A DNA stretch of 64,000 nt from Pedobacter sp. AK013 (GCF_014205835.1 NZ_JACHCQ010000025.1:41694-105693); one strand, 5' to 3'; counted from the stretch's first letter, positions 8,969-18,848 are shown. The notes: a model not told the origin generated them from the sequence alone. Translations and numbers: made by a program.

Positions 8969-11007
8969 TGGAACAGATAGTAGAAACCTCTTTTTTTAAC
9001 AGAGATTTAAGTTGGCTAAAGTTTAACGAGCGTATTTTAATGGAAGCAGAACGAAACACTGTTCCGCTTTTAGAACGCATTAAGTTTTTATCTATATTCT
9101 CTTCCAATCTTGATGAGTTTTATCGCGTAAGGATGCCCGTGTTACTCGCTTTAGAGAAATTGAGCAATAAGGACGATAACGATATCCGTATGGATGATAA
9201 CCTGCTCAATACGGCCAATCAGCTTATTTCAGAACAGCAACAGCGTTATGGCAAGGTACTTCAATCAGATCTTATTCCGTTGCTTAAAGAGAATAAGATT
9301 AACTTAATTTACGGAAAGCCATTCCCCCCCGAAATTCAGAAAAATATAACCCGGTATTTTTTGAGCCAGGTAATGGCCTTTTTGCAGCCAGTTTACATTA
9401 ATGCCAATTCCAATTTCTTTCCCTCAAATAATGAGCTGTATTTTCTGATTACGCTAAAAAAGAAAGAAGATGCAGAAGTGGTTATTTTAAATATCCCTTC
9501 CAACCAGTTAGCCCGTTTTTACAAGGTAGAAACAGCTGATGAAACTTTCATTGTTTTTTTGGATGATATTGTGCGTTTTCATTTAGACCGTGTTTTTCCG
9601 GAAAGCGAAGTTACCGGATGTTATAGTTTCAAAATTACAAGGGATGCAGAAATAGATCTGAAAGATGAATATTCTGGCAGTTTATCAGAACAGCTGGAAA
9701 AACAATTGTTAAAACGCGACGCTGGTTTAGCCACACGTTTTCTCCACCAACCCGGTATACCGGATAATGTATTTGAACTGCTTAAAAAGCTTTTCAACCT
9801 TAAAAAAGCAAATAGGATAGAGGGTGGCCAGTACCATAACCTGAAAGATTTTATGGGTTTCCCGGTTAATTCGCCAAAATTATCTAACCAAAACTGGCCA
9901 AAACTATGTAATACCGATTTGATAGATGGATCGTTAACCGAGGCGATTTATAAAAAAGATATTATTGTACATACACCTTACCAGAGTTATGATAGTGTGT
10001 TACGCTTTTTTAATGAAGCTGCTATTGATGCTGAAGTTAAGGAAATATACGTTACGCTTTATCGCGTAGCCAGCGATTCGAAAATTGTAAATGCATTAAT
10101 CAGCGCTGCAAAAAATGGTAAAAAAGTTACGGTTTTGGTTGAGCTCAAAGCCCGTTTTGATGAGGCCAATAACATTAAATGGGCAAAAAAAATGAAGGAA
10201 GCAGGCATTGATATTATTTACAGTGTTACCGCTTTAAAAGTGCATGCCAAAGTAGCCTTAGTGAAACGCCAAACTGGCAATAGAATGCGTTATTCTGGTT
10301 TGTTTGCAACCGGAAATTTTAACGAAAGTACAGCTGCCTTTTATACCGATCATATTTTAATGACGGCGAATAAAGAAATGCTGCGTGAGGTAGAACTACT
10401 TTTTATTTTTCTGGCCAAAAGGGTTAAACCTACCTCTCTCAATCTGATTAAATTTAATCATCTATTGGTGGCTCAGTTTAATTTACAAGAAGTTTTTCTT
10501 CATTTGATAGAGAGAGAAATTGAACATGCCAAACAAGGAAAACCATCGGGTATTACCATTAAAATGAACAATCTCGAAGAGAAAGTTTTAATTAACAAAC
10601 TTTACGAGGCATCATCGGCAGGTGTAAAGATCGAAATGATTGTGCGAAGTATTTGCCGCTTAATTCCGGGCGTACCGGGCATGAGCGAAAATATTAAGGT
10701 TACCCGTATTGTTGATCGTTATCTGGAGCATGGACGTGTTTTTATTTTCCATAATTTGGGAAAGAATGACGTATATCTGGGCTCGGCCGATTGGATGAAC
10801 CGGAATATTTATAGAAGAATTGAAGTTTGCTTTCCGATTTATAATGAGCAGATTAAACAAGAAATGATAGCTATTATCGAAATCCAAAAACAAGATAACG
10901 TGCAGGCCGTTTGTATAGATGAAAACATGAATAATATTCCTGTTAAAAAGAGTGAACCCCTTATTGAGTCTCAACACGACATTTATGAGCTATTAAAAAA
11001 TAAATAA
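8968..11007 (+). CDS. ppk1: polyphosphate kinase 1
   Basis: A 679-residue enzyme that transfers the gamma phosphate of ATP to growing polyphosphate. The N-terminal domain begins with FFNRDLSWLKFNERIL, diagnostic of PPK1. The phospholipase-D-like catalytic domains hold the autophosphorylated His at about 426 (KVHAKVALV), the TGNFNE motif that follows, and the second His region (YLEHGRVFIFHN, then GSADWMNRNIYRRIEV). The length is typical. Its ATG overlaps the stop of the HD/PycTM-like gene (TAATG), so both proteins are made from one message. Polyphosphate and nucleotide-stress signalling are therefore likely linked here. Confidence 0.97.
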   Translation: MEQIVETSFFNRDLSWLKFNERILMEAERNTVPLLERIKFLSIFSSNLDEFYRVRMPVLLALEKLSNKDDNDIRMDDNLLNTANQLISEQQQRYGKVLQSDLIPLLKENKINLIYGKPFPPEIQKNITRYFLSQVMAFLQPVYINANSNFFPSNNELYFLITLKKKEDAEVVILNIPSNQLARFYKVETADETFIVFLDDIVRFHLDRVFPESEVTGCYSFKITRDAEIDLKDEYSGSLSEQLEKQLLKRDAGLATRFLHQPGIPDNVFELLKKLFNLKKANRIEGGQYHNLKDFMGFPVNSPKLSNQNWPKLCNTDLIDGSLTEAIYKKDIIVHTPYQSYDSVLRFFNEAAIDAEVKEIYVTLYRVASDSKIVNALISAAKNGKKVTVLVELKARFDEANNIKWAKKMKEAGIDIIYSVTALKVHAKVALVKRQTGNRMRYSGLFATGNFNESTAAFYTDHILMTANKEMLREVELLFIFLAKRVKPTSLNLIKFNHLLVAQFNLQEVFLHLIEREIEHAKQGKPSGITIKMNNLEEKVLINKLYEASSAGVKIEMIVRSICRLIPGVPGMSENIKVTRIVDRYLEHGRVFIFHNLGKNDVYLGSADWMNRNIYRRIEVCFPIYNEQIKQEMIAIIEIQKQDNVQAVCIDENMNNIPVKKSEPLIESQHDIYELLKNK

Positions 11008-11073
11008 AGCGCCGCACTTGCGACATGATTTGTGTTCCAAGTAACGCCGTGGTCTGTGTGCTCACCATAGTTC

Positions 11074-11152
11074 GTCATTTCGACTGGAGTGCAACGGAAT
11101 GGAGAAATCTATGAAAATAATATTAAATAGATCTCTCCAGTACGGAGATGAC
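11074..11152. repeat. 79-bp palindromic intergenic repeat
   Basis: Begins GTCATTTCGACTGGAG and ends GGAGATGAC. Internally GAGAAATCTAT is answered by ATAGATCTCTC. This is the form of the dispersed palindromic element common in Bacteroidota intergenic regions. Similar words flank it: GGTCTGTGTGCTCAC near 11051 and GGTCTGTGTCCTCAC near 11183, which looks like a second repeat interrupted by the first. Confidence 0.6.
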
Positions 11153-11277
11153 GATCAAACGGTAGGGAATGAAACGCTCTGTGGTCTGTGTCCTCACAGA
11201 TCAGATGGCTTTAGTTAAATATGATTTTATTTACTGGTCTGTAAGAACAGAGACCATAAACATTAAATTTTACCCTT

Positions 11278-12189
11278 ATGAAATGCAATAAATTTTTTTT
11301 GGCCTCAGGTCTTTTAATCGCCTCAGCTTTTTTTAGCGTATCGTGCGTTAACAGTAACCGCGATGATAAACAAAGTGATTCAACAGAAACCGTTTCAGCC
11401 GGTGGAGGAGAAAAATCGAATCTTCCTTATGATTTGGCAAATCCGGTAAAATATAATATGCCGCAAAATCTCTTCGAAATTTCTGGAATTGTATTTCACA
11501 ACGGCGATCCGAAAGAAGTATTTGCGATTCAGGATGAAGATGGAGACCTCTTTCATTTAGGTTTAACCGATAAAGAATCGAAATTTACCAAATTTGGAGG
11601 TAAAGGCGATTATGAAGACTTAACCATCATCAAAAATTATTTCATTGTGTTAAAAAGCAATGGCGAACTGCACACCTTCCCAATTTCTGAACTAAGCAAG
11701 CCAGAAGCCGCTAATGTAACCAAAACCAAAGGGCTTGTACCCAAAGCTGAGTATGAAGGATTGGCGGCAGACGAAAAAAACAATATGGTTTATATTTTAA
11801 CTAAGGATAGTAAACCTGACTCAAAAGCAAAGGCCTCCAGTATTTATGGCTTTAAGTTTGGCGATGATGCCTCGTTAAAACCAAGTGGAGAATTTAGCCT
11901 GTCGCACAAAGACATTGAAAAAATATCTGGAAGTTCAAAATCAAGGTTCCGTCCATCGGCATTGGCTAAAAATCAAAAAACCAATGAGTGGTATGTGCTT
12001 TCTTCTGTAAACAAATTACTTGTGGTTACCGATACCAATTTCAAGGTTAAAGCCACGTACCCATTAAACCCAAGTTTGTTTAACCAGCCAGAAGGTATTG
12101 CTTTTGACCGTGATAATAACCTTTACATTTCCAACGAAGGCGGAACTTTAGCTGCAGGAAATATTTTAATGTTTAAATTAAAAAAATAG
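11278..12189 (+). CDS. lipoprotein, SdiA-regulated/beta-propeller-like
   Basis: A 303-residue protein with a lipoprotein signal (hydrophobic stretch followed by FFSVSC, lipidated Cys near residue 23), then a Ser/Asn/Asp-rich linker. The mature part has propeller-like repeats with aromatic and DxD-type turns (FAIQDEDGDLFHL, GLAADEKNNMVYILT, GIAFDRDNNLYISNEGG), as in SdiA-regulated or phytase-like extracellular propellers. It is probably anchored in the outer membrane and binds a small ligand or metal. The enzymatic role is unclear. The flanking gaps are full of dispersed repeats, so it appears to be transcribed alone. Confidence 0.75.
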   Translation: MKCNKFFLASGLLIASAFFSVSCVNSNRDDKQSDSTETVSAGGGEKSNLPYDLANPVKYNMPQNLFEISGIVFHNGDPKEVFAIQDEDGDLFHLGLTDKESKFTKFGGKGDYEDLTIIKNYFIVLKSNGELHTFPISELSKPEAANVTKTKGLVPKAEYEGLAADEKNNMVYILTKDSKPDSKAKASSIYGFKFGDDASLKPSGEFSLSHKDIEKISGSSKSRFRPSALAKNQKTNEWYVLSSVNKLLVVTDTNFKVKATYPLNPSLFNQPEGIAFDRDNNLYISNEGGTLAAGNILMFKLKK

Positions 12190-12664
12190 GTTTTGTTAGC
12201 GATGCCCTAATGCGATCGTCATCCTGAACTTGTTTCAGGATCTATTAGGAGGCTGTCTCATTAACATACATTGTAATCCTGAGGAATGATTTATTTGTAA
12301 AAATCAATATAAATGGCAGTAGAATTTAATGGAAATAAATCTCCCCAAGGGATCGTCGTTGCGAGAAGGCTTTTTCAGCCGACGAAGCAATCTTTATAGC
12401 AAGAATCATTAGCATGAAAGATTGCTTCGTCGTTCCTCCTCCAGCAATGACGACCTTTTTGGGAGTCTGTCAATGGAAGCGTAGTCGAAGAACTCACTAA
12501 AATGTATGATAAAGCGCGTTTCGATACCTCATCGAGCTTCAGTACAAGCTGAGCTCAACGTGACAGGTCTGAACCTGAATTAAGTTTATGAGATAGGTTG
12601 GACGATGCTCATAAGAAACAAAAATAAATTTTAAAATAACTATCTTTATACAAACGCTGAGTCT
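12190..12664. repeat. 475-base repeat-rich gap holding three kinds of dispersed repeat
   Basis: No ORF is supported. From left to right: a short palindrome, GTCATCCTGAACTTGTTTC followed by AGGATC (from 12219). Next, a large inverted repeat with perfect 15-base arms GACGAAGCAATCTTT (12381-12395) and AAAGATTGCTTCGTC (12417-12431), nested in outer words GTCGTTGC and GCAATGAC. Last, a segment at about 12470-12570 with GAAGCGTAGTCGAAGA and, on the minus strand, GTCACGTTGAGCTCAGC. All are of the REP/MITE-like type that collects in Bacteroidota gaps. Confidence 0.7.
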
Positions 12665-15600
12665 ATGATTAAAAGATTTACCCTTTTTACCATCTTATTT
12701 TTATTCAACTTCATTGCCTTTGCTCAGGATGATGTAAAATATCGTGTAATTCTTTTTGGCGATGCGGGCGAAATGAATCCTGCACAAATGCATGATTTAA
12801 AAAATGCTGCCAAGCAAATTCTTCCAAAAAAAACAACCGTTGTATACCTGGGCGATAATATCTATCCAACAGGAATGGGCCTGCCAGGTAGTATAGAGGA
12901 GGATACAACTAAAAAGATTCTGCGTTCGCAGTTCGAACCTATGCGTAAAATGGGGGCTGCGGTTTATTTTGTTCCCGGTAATCACGATTGGGATAAGTCT
13001 GGCCCTAAAGGTTTGGCCAAAATCAAAGCGCAAGATGATTTCCTTAAGGCGCAGAACGATCCATTATTAAGATTAATACCGGAAAACGGATGCCCTGATC
13101 CTGTTGCAATTCAATTAACCGATAAATTAACCATTATTGCCTACGATAGCGAATGGTGGCTTTTTCCATATAATAAATCAAATCCAAACGGCGAATGCGA
13201 ATGCAGGACTAAAGATGAGGTTTTGGTAAAAATGGAACAATTACTTGAAGAGAACAAAGACAAGGTTATTCTCTTGGCTTCGCACCATCCATTTCAGAGT
13301 TATGGGCCGCATGGTGGTTATTTCAACTTAAGAAACCACATTTTTCCGCTAACATCGCTTGATAAAAATCTATATATTCCTTTGCCTGTTTTGGGCTCCG
13401 TGTACCCTTTACTCCGCTCCACTTTGTTGAGCCCCGAAGATTTAAATCATCCGGCCTATAAGGATATGATTAAATCGGTAAACGATGTATTTGGAGATTA
13501 TCCTAACGTAACTTATGTTGCCGGGCACGAGCATGGCCTTCAGTTGATTAAAGGAAAACAATTGCAGGTTATCAGTGGTTCAGGATCAAAAGTATCGCCA
13601 AATAAAGAAGGTAAAACTTCGTTGTTTCACGAAATGCAGCAGGGGTATGTGGTAGCCGATCAATTGAAAAACAACGATATGCGCTACGAATATTATATCT
13701 ATTCGGATACAAGTGTTAAAAGGGTTTACAGTTACATTAAAAAGTTCGAAACCCTTCCTCAAAAAGTGAGAAATAGAGATAAACCAATTACCGCTGACAG
13801 CATTTTTGTACGCGTTAAACCCGAGTATGATAGCGTTGGCCGTTTTCACCGCACTATTTTTGGCGAGAACTACCGTAAAGAATATGCAGCAAGAACAAAG
13901 GTTCCGGTGTTAAGGATTTCCCAGATGATGGGCGGTTTAAAAGCAACACAACGCGGTGGGGGCAATCAATCACGTTCTTTACGGTTAGAAGATAAAAAAG
14001 GCAAAGAATATGTGCTGCGTAGTGTAGAAAAATATCCTGAAGTGCTGTTACCTGCAGCACTGCGCGAAACCTTTGCTAAAGATGTTATAAAGGATAATAT
14101 GTCGGCACAGCATCCATTTTCTGCGCTGGTAGTGCCCGAACTAGCTAAAGCTGGCGGAATCCCGCATAGCAACCCAATTATTGGCTGGGTTTCGCCTGAT
14201 GATAATCTTGGAGAATTTGAACCGGTTTTTGCAAATACCCTGTGTTTGTTCGAAGAGAGAGAACCAACAGGAGAATCGATCAATTCTCCGAAAATGGATA
14301 AAAAACTAACCGAGGATAACGATAATAGATTAGATGGTCCTGCCTGGGTAAAAGCCAGAGCATTTGATGTGTTATTGGGCGATTGGGACAGGCATGAAGA
14401 CCAGTGGCGTTGGAAAGAAACCAAAACCAAAGATGGCGCTGTTTATTCGCCGGTGCCAAGAGATCGTGACCAGGTATTTTTTAGATCAGACGGCCTTTTA
14501 CAGCGTTACGCACAATCTTCTTCACTGTTACCGATGATGCAGGGTTATGAGCGTGGTATAAAAAATATCAACTGGTTTTTATGGGAAGGAAGAGAAATCA
14601 GTAGCCGTTGGACTGCCAATATCGATGAAGAGGAATTTGATAAAATTGTAAAAGATTTCTGTGCAAATTATAATGATGCTGTTTTAGAAAAAGCACTGAA
14701 AAAACTTCCAGAACCAAGTTATTCAATGCACCATGATGCATTTTTGGCACAGCTGCGTAACCGGATTGCCACTTTGCCAAAATTAATGAACCAGTATTAT
14801 CATTTCTTTAATCGCATTGTAGATATCGAGGTGACCAATAAAAATGAGCTGATCCGGATCTCTGATGCAGGTAATAACGGATTACGTGTAAAAATCAATA
14901 AAATTTCAAAAGAGGGTAATATTAAAGACGAGCTTTTCGACCGGAAATTTGATCCGAACGTAACCAAAGAAATCAGGGTGTACATGCACAACGGTAATGA
15001 TAGCCTGATCCTGAATAATAAAAACTCGAACATTAAATTGCGGATTATCGGTGGAAAGGGCACTAAAGTTTACGATTTTGTAAACAGTAACGGATCTGTA
15101 AGGTTATACGGTAGAACCGATAAAGCCACTTATAATGGAGAGGATGCCAATAAAATCAGAAAAATAATCTCTAACGATACCTCAAATTTCAGCCACATCC
15201 CAAAAGATATGTACCGTCGTAATTCGTGGTTGTTAAACGCAGGTTACAATAATGATGATGGTGTTTTATTGGGTTTGATCTACAGACAGACTAATCCTGG
15301 TTTCAGAAAACAACCTTATGGCAATTCGCAGACTGTTTCCTTTTTGCATTCATTTTCGACTAAAGCTTTTAGGTTTAATTATAAAGGTGAATGGTTAAAA
15401 GCCTTAGGCAAGGGCGATTTTGTGTTGAAAGCTGATGCTTTCGCACCCAATAATACACAGAATTTCTTTGGTATGGGAAATGAAACACCTTTCGAAGATA
15501 ACGATAACATCAGTTATTATCGTGCACGTTTTAATTTATACCAGGTTGATGCCTCAATCAGATGGCGCCGTCCTAAATCTACTTTTAGCGTAGGCCCTTC

Positions 15601-16267
15601 GTATCAATATTATAAATTTAACCAGGAAGATAACGTAGGCCGTTTTATCGAAAATCCATCGCAACTGCATTCTTCTGATTCGCTTACCTTTCGAAACGAA
15701 AAGATGTTTGCAGGTGCATTTGTAAATTTTACCAACAACACACGTGATAATGATTTATTACCAACCCTGGGTAGTTTTGTAGATTTTAAACTGCTGGGAT
15801 ATAAAGGTGTTAATAAGTATTCTAATTCTTACGGACAATTTACAGCGAGTATAGCATTATATAAAAACCTCGATGGTAGAAAAAACTTCATTTTGGCCGA
15901 TCGTTTCGGTGGAGGAGTAACCATTGGTAAACCTGCATTTTACCAGGCTTTATTTTTAGGTGGACAAGGGAACCTTTTAGGCTATCGTCAGTTTAGGTTT
16001 GCTGGCGAACATATGTTTTATAATAATTTGGAGTTACGCGCTAAACTTGGCGATTTAGTAAGTTATGTTTTACCCGGACAAGTTGGCTTACTGGGTTTTT
16101 ATGATGTAGGCAGGGTGTGGAAAAGAGATGAAGCCTCTACATTATGGCACCATGGCATAGGAGGTGGTGTTTACTTCGCTCCAGCATCACTTACAGTTGT
16201 GCGATTTGTGATGGGGCACTCGGCTGATGGCTGGTATCCATATGTATCGCTTAATTTTAGGTACTAA
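12665..16267 (+). CDS. metallophosphoesterase / kinase-like / outer-membrane barrel fusion protein
   Basis: A 1200-residue envelope protein with a signal peptide (cleavage near FAQ, residue 21). Residues 25-330 are a calcineurin-like metallophosphoesterase with all metal motifs: GDAG, YLGDNIYP, PGNHDWD, ASHHPF and AGHEHG. Residues about 410-690 carry a segment recalling atypical kinase folds (HipA/Fam20-like): YVLRSVEKYP, then LLGDWDRHEDQWRW near residue 572 and PRDRDQVFF near 597, like the DRH and metal-binding motifs of those kinases. Residues about 830-1200 are an outer-membrane barrel of the BamA/TamA-like class ending YVSLNFRY. The phosphatase plus barrel arrangement is known in Bacteroidota; the kinase-like assignment is my inference. 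The substrate is unknown. Confidence 0.85.
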   Translation: MIKRFTLFTILFLFNFIAFAQDDVKYRVILFGDAGEMNPAQMHDLKNAAKQILPKKTTVVYLGDNIYPTGMGLPGSIEEDTTKKILRSQFEPMRKMGAAVYFVPGNHDWDKSGPKGLAKIKAQDDFLKAQNDPLLRLIPENGCPDPVAIQLTDKLTIIAYDSEWWLFPYNKSNPNGECECRTKDEVLVKMEQLLEENKDKVILLASHHPFQSYGPHGGYFNLRNHIFPLTSLDKNLYIPLPVLGSVYPLLRSTLLSPEDLNHPAYKDMIKSVNDVFGDYPNVTYVAGHEHGLQLIKGKQLQVISGSGSKVSPNKEGKTSLFHEMQQGYVVADQLKNNDMRYEYYIYSDTSVKRVYSYIKKFETLPQKVRNRDKPITADSIFVRVKPEYDSVGRFHRTIFGENYRKEYAARTKVPVLRISQMMGGLKATQRGGGNQSRSLRLEDKKGKEYVLRSVEKYPEVLLPAALRETFAKDVIKDNMSAQHPFSALVVPELAKAGGIPHSNPIIGWVSPDDNLGEFEPVFANTLCLFEEREPTGESINSPKMDKKLTEDNDNRLDGPAWVKARAFDVLLGDWDRHEDQWRWKETKTKDGAVYSPVPRDRDQVFFRSDGLLQRYAQSSSLLPMMQGYERGIKNINWFLWEGREISSRWTANIDEEEFDKIVKDFCANYNDAVLEKALKKLPEPSYSMHHDAFLAQLRNRIATLPKLMNQYYHFFNRIVDIEVTNKNELIRISDAGNNGLRVKINKISKEGNIKDELFDRKFDPNVTKEIRVYMHNGNDSLILNNKNSNIKLRIIGGKGTKVYDFVNSNGSVRLYGRTDKATYNGEDANKIRKIISNDTSNFSHIPKDMYRRNSWLLNAGYNNDDGVLLGLIYRQTNPGFRKQPYGNSQTVSFLHSFSTKAFRFNYKGEWLKALGKGDFVLKADAFAPNNTQNFFGMGNETPFEDNDNISYYRARFNLYQVDASIRWRRPKSTFSVGPSYQYYKFNQEDNVGRFIENPSQLHSSDSLTFRNEKMFAGAFVNFTNNTRDNDLLPTLGSFVDFKLLGYKGVNKYSNSYGQFTASIALYKNLDGRKNFILADRFGGGVTIGKPAFYQALFLGGQGNLLGYRQFRFAGEHMFYNNLELRAKLGDLVSYVLPGQVGLLGFYDVGRVWKRDEASTLWHHGIGGGVYFAPASLTVVRFVMGHSADGWYPYVSLNFRY

Positions 16268-16341
16268 ATTTGTGTAACTTATTTATAGCTATAATATCCA
16301 AGTATTACGTTTAGCAGACTAACATTGCCTTAACGAGTATG

Positions 16342-16349
16342 TACCTTTG
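16342..16349 (+). promoter_or_regulatory. -7 promoter element (TACCTTTG) of the GAF gene
   Basis: Matches the Bacteroidota -7 form TAnnTTTG, 59 bases before the ATG at 16408. A good -33 TTG at the usual spacing is not seen, so the call is tentative. Confidence 0.45.
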
Positions 16350-16407
16350 CAATGAATTAGTAATTAAATAGATAACTATAAAATTTACACTATAGCAAAC
16401 TTATACA

Positions 16408-18834
16408 ATGAATACCAATGTCATACAGATACATAAAAACGAATGTATACATTGCCAGGTAGAATCATCTCTGTCTTTCCGCCCCCTTGTGGAGTATTTA
16501 AAGGGCAGATTGAAAACAGAAAAATCGGTAAAATCTGAGTTTTACAGGTTTTTACTTCAAAAAATTGAAAAAGACGATGTGCTGCTTGACAACATCAGTG
16601 CCGAAGATTTATCCCAATATAAAGATACATTAGAATTAATTTTTACAATTCTAACTCCTTTAATGGATAATGAAGATGATTTGTTTTGGGCCTTAAGTAC
16701 CCCAATTCCAGATCAGATTTTCTTTAGTACCAATGCATTCTATAAATTTTTTAAGGATCATGATCCTAAAAATAAGGTAACAAAAGACAACGAACCTGTT
16801 GAGAAAAAACAGCTCAAGTTTATTTACAATGTTATTTTAGGCCGTTTTTACAATTTTACTTCGGTACTGAAAAATGAGATCATTTATGCACACATTAATC
16901 AGGAAACAAAACTGACACAATACTATAATATCCAAACAGATACCAAGTTTGTAGATATTATGCATAAAGGCGACTTACCTGAACTTAATTTTGAAGAACT
17001 GGGCAAGCATTTTCAAGATGAAACTGAATTGGAGTACCTGGTAGCCCATTTGCCATTACAAAATTTCCATTTCGAAGGATTTAGTATTATTTCAATAACA
17101 GATGTAACCTTACAGCATGCCATTGATGGTATCCGTGATGCATTGGTTAACCACAATTATCAAACTGAAGCCTATACGCATGTCATTCATGCTTTAAAAA
17201 CGCTTAGCGGAAATGGAAAACTCGAATTTGGTTTAATGCCTTTTTTAACGGTTAACAATAAACTCGTTTTTGATAATCAGGAATTTTCTCAAAGTATGCT
17301 GATTAATTCGGCAAAATCATCCAATCTCGAAGAGGAGGTTTTTTATTCGCTGGTTGATAAGTATAAAGAAAACCCACGATCAATTTTTGTAAGCGCTATC
17401 AATGACGATCAGATTGATAAAGATCCTTTTTTGAGGGTTTTAAAAGCTGCTGGTGTTTGTTCTTATTCTGTACTCCCTGTTTATTATAATACGCAGCTGG
17501 CTGGTGTTTTAGAAGTTTATTCGAATGAGGAAGTAGTGGTTGACGATAAACTATTGTCGAGGTTACGTCCAGCAATGCCCTTAATTGGTCAGCTTTTCCA
17601 ATACAGTATTGAAGAATTTGATGCTAAAATGGATGAAGTGCTGATGGATAAATTTACCGCCTTACAGCCATCAGTACAATGGAAATTTAATGAAGCCGTT
17701 TGGCACTTTCTTCAACAAAATAACAGTTACCATAAATTAAAGGAAATCGAAACGATTACCTTTAAGCATATGTATCCGCTTTTTGGCGCAATTGATATCC
17801 GTAATTCTACCATAGAGCGGAATAAAGCGTTAAAAGATGATATGGAGGTACAGTTAAATAGTTTAATTGATACCTTAAAAGCTATCCGTAAACATGTTTC
17901 TTTAGAACTTACCGATAAACTATTGTTTAATTGTAAAGATTGGATTAAACACATCGGCGACTTTGCTTCATCAAACGAAGAAAACAAACTGAACGAGTTT
18001 TTAGAAATAGAAGTTTATCCTTTCCTATCGATTATAAAAGGCAACTATCCGGTAACAGCTGAGTTTGTAGACCGTTATTTCGAAGTGATTGTTCCAGAAA
18101 CGGGTGCTGGTTTTGCAAACCGCAGGCAACTGGAAGTTTCGATGCAGCTGATCAATACCGAAGTGAGCCAATACCTGGAGAAATCGCAAGCCAATTTACA
18201 GGCTTCTTATCCTTGTTATTTTGCCAAGTTCAGAACAGATGGAGTAGAGTACGATATTTACATCGGACAGGAAATTGCCCCAGATAGGCCATTTGATTTG
18301 TTGTACCTGAAAAATATCCGCCTATGGCAGTTAACCTCCATGGTCGATATTGCGCGTTTGTCTAAAGGATTAATTGCCGAAATGCCTCGGGCATTAGAAA
18401 CAACGCAGTTGATCTTTATCCACTCTAATGCGATCGATATCAGCTTTAGGAATGATGAACGCCGTTTTGATGTAGAAGGGGCTTACAATATCCGTTACGA
18501 AGTTGTTAAAAAACGTATTGATAAAGTATTGGTTAAAGGTACAACTGAACGTTTAACGCAGCCCCATAAAATTGCGATGGTTTATTTCAATCCTGAAGAA
18601 GCCAAAGAATATATGGAGTACATTAAATACATGCAGGTTCAAGGTTATTTAAACGACGATTTAGAGCAACTGGAACTAGATGAACTTCAGGGTGTTTCTG
18701 GGTTAAAAGCTTTAAGGGTAGGTGTAAAATACCTGGAAAGTAAGGTAGCTGGCAAAACAGATGCTGCTAAAAAACTTAAACCTAAGGAGATCAAATCCAT
18801 TGAGAAGGAAATTGCGAAAGTACTACAGCACTAA
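16408..18834 (+). CDS. GAF-domain-like cytoplasmic protein
   Basis: An 808-residue soluble protein with no signal peptide or membrane segment. The region at about residues 310-395 resembles a GAF domain (FVSAINDDQI, AGVCSYSVLPVYYNTQLAGVLEVYS, then a helix), as in proteins that bind small ligands. The rest is mostly helical and unfamiliar. There is no histidine kinase, GGDEF or output HTH motif. It is a conserved type of large protein in Sphingobacteriaceae, of unknown role. It stands alone between the phosphoesterase gene and a strong terminator. The N-terminal CIHCQ pair of cysteines may bind metal. Confidence 0.65.
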   Translation: MNTNVIQIHKNECIHCQVESSLSFRPLVEYLKGRLKTEKSVKSEFYRFLLQKIEKDDVLLDNISAEDLSQYKDTLELIFTILTPLMDNEDDLFWALSTPIPDQIFFSTNAFYKFFKDHDPKNKVTKDNEPVEKKQLKFIYNVILGRFYNFTSVLKNEIIYAHINQETKLTQYYNIQTDTKFVDIMHKGDLPELNFEELGKHFQDETELEYLVAHLPLQNFHFEGFSIISITDVTLQHAIDGIRDALVNHNYQTEAYTHVIHALKTLSGNGKLEFGLMPFLTVNNKLVFDNQEFSQSMLINSAKSSNLEEEVFYSLVDKYKENPRSIFVSAINDDQIDKDPFLRVLKAAGVCSYSVLPVYYNTQLAGVLEVYSNEEVVVDDKLLSRLRPAMPLIGQLFQYSIEEFDAKMDEVLMDKFTALQPSVQWKFNEAVWHFLQQNNSYHKLKEIETITFKHMYPLFGAIDIRNSTIERNKALKDDMEVQLNSLIDTLKAIRKHVSLELTDKLLFNCKDWIKHIGDFASSNEENKLNEFLEIEVYPFLSIIKGNYPVTAEFVDRYFEVIVPETGAGFANRRQLEVSMQLINTEVSQYLEKSQANLQASYPCYFAKFRTDGVEYDIYIGQEIAPDRPFDLLYLKNIRLWQLTSMVDIARLSKGLIAEMPRALETTQLIFIHSNAIDISFRNDERRFDVEGAYNIRYEVVKKRIDKVLVKGTTERLTQPHKIAMVYFNPEEAKEYMEYIKYMQVQGYLNDDLEQLELDELQGVSGLKALRVGVKYLESKVAGKTDAAKKLKPKEIKSIEKEIAKVLQH

Positions 18835-18848
18835 GCAGTTGTAACTAT

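Noticed and set aside
13586..15063. Minus-strand open frames inside the large fusion gene
   Set aside because: They lack start context and known motifs and are opposite a well-supported long gene; they reflect codon bias.
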